DNA of 64,000 nt from Earliella scabrosa (lineage: Eukaryota > Basidiomycota > Agaricomycetes > Polyporales > Polyporaceae), in the NCBI GenBank assembly GCA_022605405.1, contig JABYQQ010000015.1, positions 496,001-560,000 on the forward strand. Reading direction: 5' to 3'. Position numbers and translations under genes: made by a program. This document shows, in pieces, positions 58,610-64,000 of the stretch (position 1 is the first letter of the stretch; every line of letters starts with the position of its first letter). The notes beneath the pieces are model-generated. The model searched no databases and was not told where the DNA came from. It was given only the letters and a program-made list of their open reading frames with translations.

Positions 58610-59052
58610 ATGTCTTCTGCTCTGTCGAGTAGCTCGGTCTTTGACACCAATCCGTACGAAGGCCACCCAAATCTATCGGAGTTGGAGGCGGAAGTGTTGT
58701 GGCAGTATGCAAAGCTCTCGCAAAACATCAAGGAGGTGCGCATGTTGCTGTGTTCGTTTTCTCTGTGAACCATCGTGTACTGATATGCCTTAGTTGATTG
58801 CGGAGACGCGTCGCGTCAGCGAAGCACCCGACGAGAAGATGCTGAAGCAGTTGAGGGCATTGGAGGTGAAGATGGGACTGGTCTTGACTCTCGTGCGTGC
58901 CACCTTTCCCTTAGTCCTTGGAAGTTGCTCAGCATGCTCGCGCCGCTCGACAGTTCAAGGCTTCAGTCTGGGCTGTCATAAACGAACAGCCCATCACAGA
59001 TTATTCCGGTGCATACACAGACACCACGGCGGACGACACCATCAGACAATGA
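58610..59052 (+). CDS. DAD3: DASH complex subunit Dad3
   Basis: Small kinetochore-microtubule coupling subunit of the DASH/Dam1 ring. Three exons: 58610 to about 58735 (MSSALSSSSVFDTNPYEGHP, then LSELEAEVLWQYAKLSQNIKE), about 58794-58890 (LIAETRRVSEAPDEKMLKQL, RALEVKMGLVLTL) and about 58953-59052 (FKASVWAVINEQ with a short acidic tail ending DDTIRQ). The EVLWQYAKLS...LRALEVKMGLVLTLFKASV order is the Dad3 signature, and the length (about 107 residues) fits. It is convergent with ARPC1, with 107 bp between the two stops. Confidence 0.88.
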
Positions 59053-59159
59053 AGCCCGTGCGTCGCACGCAGGCAGGGATCGCAGGGAAGACATCTCACT
59101 GTACTCGCTATTACGACACTCCGTTGCCATCTCTACTATACAATGCTGTATCGATACAT

Positions 59160-60660
59160 TCACCGCACCTGCAGCTTGCTCAATCTCCCCGCCAACCCCG
59201 CAGCGGTGACAGGCGTAACGGCGTTTGCGTCCCAGACCACCAGCTTCCCATCGACGCCGGACGTGCTGACCTTCGTAATGTTCCCCGGCACGCCCTCGTA
59301 TGGCCGCACGCTAGTGATCGTGTTCTGGTGCACGGTGAAAAGCTCCGACTCCGTCGCAGACGACGCGGTGGGAGAACCGGGGACGTTGGAGATACCACGC
59401 TCCGCAGCGTTACGGAACGTATTGAAGGCTGCGCTGTTGAGCCGTCCAACGGGAGACGGGGCGCCGAACCCAGAGCGAGCCCCGCCAGAAGACTTGTTCG
59501 ACTGAGGATCATCGAGGCTGCCGACAAGCTCCCAGCCACCGACATTGCCCGCGAAGACCAAGGGCTGGCAGTCGTGGCCGGCAGCAACGACGGACTCTTC
59601 TGTGGTCCAGGTCAGGGTGACGAGGGGAAGGATAGGCAGCTTGACATTGTACACGGCGGGCCCACCGGGGTAGACGACGTTCACGGAGCTGTCATGGCCT
59701 ATAGGCAAGACAAGATCAGACCCGAGACACAACAGTAGTTGATATCACACTTACTGGCAAAGGCAAGCGCATCGCCGGAGGGCGAGAAAGCGACGCTATG
59801 GACCCATCCCCCAGCAGGGCTGGCATACTCGCCGCAAATCGTGTTGAAGGGGAGCTTCTCACCCCAGACAGATGGTGCGGGTCTAGGAAAGCTGTGAGCA
59901 GAGCTGTCGATACTTACTATATAGGCATACTGACCTCTTGTCGACGTCCTTGATGTATGCCGAGAATACGCGTGCCTTCATATCAGCACTCCCAGCTGCA
60001 AGCAGAACGTTGTTCGGGTGCCAGTCGACACTCAGGACAGTAGAGCGGATGGGCTTCTTGAGGAGGCGGGAGACCCACCAGTCTCCCTCGGGATCGAAAG
60101 AGCAGATAGCGATGGCACTAGTGATCCATGAGGATCCCATTGATGGGGATGAACTGAGAGACATACCGGGCACCACTTGCGACAGCAAACTTGTCCTCGT
60201 TGGGACTCCAACGCACAAAGGTAGCAGCGCGATTGATACGCAGAAGTACAAGTGTCGGCTTCCACACCATGTGTCCGGTTTGGGGATCGGGACTCTGTTG
60301 CCAGACATACGCATTTCTGTCTTGCGCAGACGTGACGATGCGGTTGGATTGGGGAGCCCAGTCGATGGACGTGATCGGCTTGTCATGCTATCGGCCCCAG
60401 GACATTAGCTGAGATGAAGTCCACGCCATCGGTACATACCTCGGAGAGAGTATCGATGTGGTTCCAGTCGTTCCCCTGCCGCGCGTAGATCCTGACTTCG
60501 TTGGAATTCAGACTAACTGCGATCTCTGTGGCAGTATAGGGTGTAAGTCACTCATGGATCCTCCATGTGGGCGCAACAACGTACGGCTACGGTCTGCATT
60601 GAATGCATGACAAGTGACGGGGCTTTGTTGACTGAGGTTGAAGACTTCGGGAGGAGCCAT
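59160..60660 (-). CDS. ARC40: Arp2/3 complex subunit 1 (ARPC1/Arc40/Sop2)
   Basis: WD40 propeller subunit of the Arp2/3 actin nucleator. The start is [20 protein letters not shown] at 60660. The repeats follow in order: [40 protein letters not shown] with [68 protein letters not shown] with [33 protein letters not shown] with [17 protein letters not shown], then [13 protein letters not shown] and [16 protein letters not shown]. An insert rich in Ser, Gly and Ala precedes [11 protein letters not shown], and the last repeat ends [11 protein letters not shown]...LSKLQVR. Length and order are those of a full ARPC1. Seven short introns. Confidence 0.92.
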
Positions 60661-61284
60661 TTCGTTTGACGGGAGGTAACAGAGGACTCTGGGCAGTCTA
60701 CTCTGTAGGTGTACGATGAAAGACTGGTGTGGACCTGTGTGGACTGGTGTCGGCTGCGCGTGCAATGAGTCTGACGCTGGGCAAAGCGAGTCGAACCGCG
60801 ATCAGTGTCCAACCGCACCAGTTCGAATCGACGTTGCGCTGCAGTCAGTCGGCTACGTATGATATCTCTCAAGTACTCAGTCACATTGGAATGTCGCTGT
60901 CCACTTCCTTCTCATCATTACGCACAGGCAACACAGAGATCGACGCGGAATTTCTCTGGCATGACCAGCATCACAATGATCTACCTCACATGCACATACC
61001 GTGAGATGAAGCCTCACTAGATAGCCACTAGGCAGTGTTGGCCACTACCGAGCAACGCCCTCAGCGGGTGCGAGCTCGATATCACGATTCTTGCCTGTCG
61101 TAAGTTGCCGCGTTTTCGAATCAACGGCACATGTTGACGAAGTCTGACAGTGAGTACTAGGGATTTCAGCAGCTTTCGAGTCACCTAGAGGCGGAGTCAC
61201 CAAGCTCGACGCTGTGTCCGATCCTGCCAGTGCATATGAATCAAGGGCAACAAATACCCTTGAAGTCTCCTATCGTACGCTACC
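60661..61284. promoter_or_regulatory. Divergent upstream region ARPC1 / GNAT gene
   Basis: 624 bp between the start codons. No gene, repeat or clear core promoter element was identified. Confidence 0.4.
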
Positions 61285-62398
61285 ATGGAAGACTTTCATG
61301 TCGTTCGTTTTCAACATCCGCCTGCCTTCCTGCAGGCAATGGAGCCCCACGACGATAGCTTCATGAATCACGGCATTGGATCCCTACTCGACTTTCCGAA
61401 ACGGTTCAGCAACCCCGCTCTCGAAGAACAGAGCTCTGTTGTGCTGCTAGCTGTGTATCGGAGAAATGATCTCTTGTGCGTTCGGGCTCCCATTCATATC
61501 ACAAGGCTGTTCTGGCGCAAACTGATCCATGCTCAGGATCACTCTGACCAAGGAGATGCCGACAGCCCCCTGGAAAGTTTGCACACCCTGTACAGCCCCA
61601 GACATCTTGTCTCAAGACGTTCTTGCCGTCGCTGTTGGCCTTCTCTGCGACTACCTTCTCACGTTCCCCGACATCTCTATAGTCGATCAAGTCAGCGGAT
61701 TGGCCGATGTGGTTGACGCCTTCCTCGCCGAATGGATTCGTCGCATGCAGTCGCAGGGGACCCGTTTGTGTGTCACCGATCCCATCTCATCCTGGGAGGT
61801 CAGTTACGCGACCCGAGACTCGCTCCCGCCCCCTCCATCCACGCCGCCGGGTGGCATTGTCACGCTTGCGAAGGAAGAAGACGTGGACGCCCTCGCAGCT
61901 CTCCATGTCGATTTCGTAGTCAACAGTCCTTGGCCGGGGACTGTCACTCCAGCCGAAGCCACTGATGTCCTCAGCCGTACCGTCGCCGCCGGACATACGT
62001 GGCTATACCGAACAGAGGACGGAGTTGTAGGATACGCCATCCTTGGGCGAGTAACTCCGCGCACCATCGCTATTCGCAACGTGTATGTTGCACCGCAACA
62101 TCGCCGCAAGGGCATCGCGGAGGTTATGGTACGCGCATTGACCCGTTACTATCTTGGAGTCCGACCTCCCGGCGCCGAGGGCGTGCCGGATGTCCATCCC
62201 TCGGTGGGACTGAAGGAACAGATGAACCTGTTCGTGATGAACCCGGGTGCAGAGAGGGTGTATCGACGGGCAGGGTTCTTGTTCCCAGATAGGGAGGACG
62301 GTGGGGAGGGAGGCGGCCGAGACCCTTGCACCAGACGCAAAGCATGGTACCACGCGGTGTGGCGGGGCGTACAGATTGAACCTGAACCTTCACTCTGA
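61285..62398 (+). CDS. GNAT-family N-acetyltransferase
   Basis: Acetyl-CoA-dependent acetyltransferase of unknown substrate. Two exons with an intron at about 61475-61537. The N-terminal half (MEDFHVVRFQHPPAFLQAM, FMNHGIGSLLDF, SVVLLAVYRRNDL, DYLLTFPDISIVDQVSG) looks like the N-terminal domain found in many fungal GNAT proteins. The GNAT core follows from about residue 180: LAKEEDVDALAALHVDFV, GHTWLYRTEDGVVGYAILGR, the acetyl-CoA-binding RNVYVAPQHRRKGIAEVMVR (with RRKGIA as the Q/R-x-x-G-x-A loop), and NPGAERVYRRAGF. About 350 residues in all. Confidence 0.85.
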
Positions 62399-63366
62399 GT
62401 TCGAGCGTGAGTCTTCTTCCCTTCCTTCTTCCCCTCCGAGTACGAGTCCTGACGCGTCCTGAAGGCCTGACGACTTGGGCCGCAAGAAGCTTGCAGGAAC
62501 GGATCAGCATCAGGTGCCGAGCCCCCGGTGTCTTCCCTGTGAGGCACTGTGATAGGACTTCCACCACTCTTCCCAGGGGCACTATGGCATGTTTGATTGT
62601 ACATGCGTTGGTTCACGCTGACCGCTCAATACCTCGCCTGAGTACTACACCGCTTTGCTCCTGATGGCACTGGGACCTTCGAAGAGGGCCATTGGAGGAG
62701 ATCTCAGACGTGGGAGTAGGAGGTCACACATATGGTAACATGGTTGAGCAGCTACGCCACAGGCAACGCGTCTTCATTTTGGAAGTGTAGGCCCTTGTAC
62801 GATCCTCATCAATTGGCGATGACGCAGGTGCTCGGGAGTCGGGAAAATGCCGTCGTCCGCCATTGGTGTTGATGCGTTGTGGGGCTGTCTCAGCTTCTGT
62901 AGTGGTCGTGAAGTGGTTACGAAGGGAAGTGGACGAGATCAACGATCAAACACGCAGGAGTACCGCTCATTCTGCGCTACCCACGCCCACTGCGCGCTAC
63001 GCTCACAATGTCGCACGAGGAGCCCGATGCAGTCTGCAGACGTGCGACAGTGTATTTGCTACCAGTGCTACCAGTGCATGTACAGGGGCATGGCCACGAG
63101 TAATGAATGGGTCTGAATGACAGTTGTGTTCGGGATCGAGTGCCCGATAGCGTTGGGCGATGGATAACATGTATCAACAAATGGAGCTGATTGAAGCGCC
63201 GAAGACATAAGATGACGGATTTATGAGTTTATCAAAATTGGTGATTAGCGGACCTAGTGACTAACCCAGGGCGATTCCGTTCGTTGTCCCCTTACCCCTT
63301 CCTCGACACACCCGACGTCGTCGAGGCTCTGTGCTCTCGCCGTCGCGCACGCCGCACGCCCCCACC
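62399..63366. other. Intergenic GNAT-kinesin
   Basis: 968 bp that should contain the GNAT 3' UTR and the kinesin promoter. A short direct repeat (GCTACCAGT twice, around 63058-63076) was noticed. No gene seen. Confidence 0.45.
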
Positions 63367-64000
63367 ATGGCGCCGTCGCAGCCGTCGAATGCGGCCTCCA
63401 CCTCGGTGCAAGTCGGTGCGTCCCCTGTCCAGCACATTCCCACTCGCGTCCAATTGACACTTTTCCAGCCCTCCGTATCCGCCCTACCACCCAGCACGAC
63501 CTCACTTCCATTCCTACTCGCTTTCAGCGTAATGTTATCAACGCCGTCTCAAACACCACTGTCAGCGTGGATGCCACTCCTTCCCCAGGTCCCGGTGCAC
63601 CTGCAGCACCCGTATCTTCCTCGGCCAACAACGCCAAAAAGCAGATGTTCACCTTCGACCAAGTCCACCCTCCTGCTACCACTCAATATGCTATGTTCAC
63701 CAACACCGCGCAGCCCCTCATCTCCCGTTTCGTAGAAGGGTTCAACTGTACCATCTTGGCCTACGGCCAGACGAGCAGCGGCAAGACGTTCACCATGACA
63801 GGTATCGACTTGGATGCGGACCCCATGGACCCCAGCAACGGCATGGGTATCATTCCTAGGGCCGTCTCGACCATATTCGCTCGCTGTCGACAACTGAAGG
63901 AAGAACGTGGCGGCGCATGGAACTACAGCCTCAAGGGCTCATATATCGAAATCTATAATGAAGACCTAATCGACTTGCTTGCGGACGACAGTGGTGGTAG
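63367..64000 (+). CDS. Kinesin motor (kinesin-4-like), 5' part only
   Basis: N-terminal motor domain of a plus-strand gene cut by the window edge. Exon 1 reads MAPSQPSNAASTSVQV. After an intron at about 63417-63468 comes ALRIRPTTQHDLTSIPTRFQ. The motor continues through KKQMFTFDQVHPPATTQ, the P-loop ILAYGQTSSGKTFTMTG (about 63760-63800), GMGIIPRAVSTIFARC and GSYIEIYNEDLIDLLAD. The VALRIRP start and the P-loop variant GQTSSGKT are most like kinesin-4 (KIF4/KIF21 group), but the diagnostic neck and tail lie outside the window. Switch I and II are not reached. Confidence 0.88.

Overview
This is a gene-dense nuclear segment from a filamentous basidiomycete, most likely an Agaricomycete. The main reasons are: nearly every gene is broken by many short introns (about 45-100 bp) with GTRNGT donors and AG acceptors; intergenic gaps are small; and the gene set (QDE-1-type RNA-dependent RNA polymerase, Hop1, DASH subunit Dad3, a Clp1-like protein) is fungal. 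No rRNA, tRNA or CRISPR array was found.

Layout, left to right: a YTH-domain m6A reader (-); a TilS-type tRNA(Ile)-lysidine synthetase (+); an Srp40/Nopp140 nucleolar protein (-); lumazine synthase RIB4 (+); the Rag GTPase Gtr1 (+); a phosphoglycerate-mutase-family phosphatase (+); a PRXL2/AhpC-TSA-2 peroxiredoxin-like protein (-); a vacuolar Ca2+/H+ exchanger of the Vcx1 type (+); the Cdc48 cofactor Doa1/Ufd3/PLAA (-); a 2.7 kb stretch with no clear gene; the meiotic HORMA protein Hop1 (-); TRAPP subunit Trs23 (+); an unrecognised coiled-coil protein (+); a secretory glutaminyl-peptide cyclotransferase (-); an RNA-dependent RNA polymerase (-); a full-length LINE retrotransposon (-); phosphatidylinositol 4-kinase Stt4 (-); a divergent protein kinase (+); a Clp1-like regulator (-); DASH subunit Dad3 (+); Arp2/3 subunit ARPC1 (-); a GNAT acetyltransferase (+); and the start of a kinesin motor, probably kinesin-4, cut by the right edge (+).

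Most genes are housekeeping genes and do not form a pathway cluster. Several lie head to head over short shared upstream regions (YTH/TilS, SRP40/RIB4, PRXL2/VCX1, HOP1/TRS23, STT4/kinase, ARPC1/GNAT).

The most notable structure is the LINE. It runs from 35647 to 42282 with both ORFs open, a 13-nt poly(A) tail and a perfect 14-bp target-site duplication. It sits about 60 bp upstream of the start codon of the RNA-dependent RNA polymerase, which belongs to the pathway expected to silence such elements. The window also holds two well supported GC-AG introns and a third inferred one, and micro-exons of 9, 10 and 17 nt, one of which carries the second cysteine of a CxxC motif. Exon junctions were read by eye from splice consensus and frame; there is no transcript evidence behind them.
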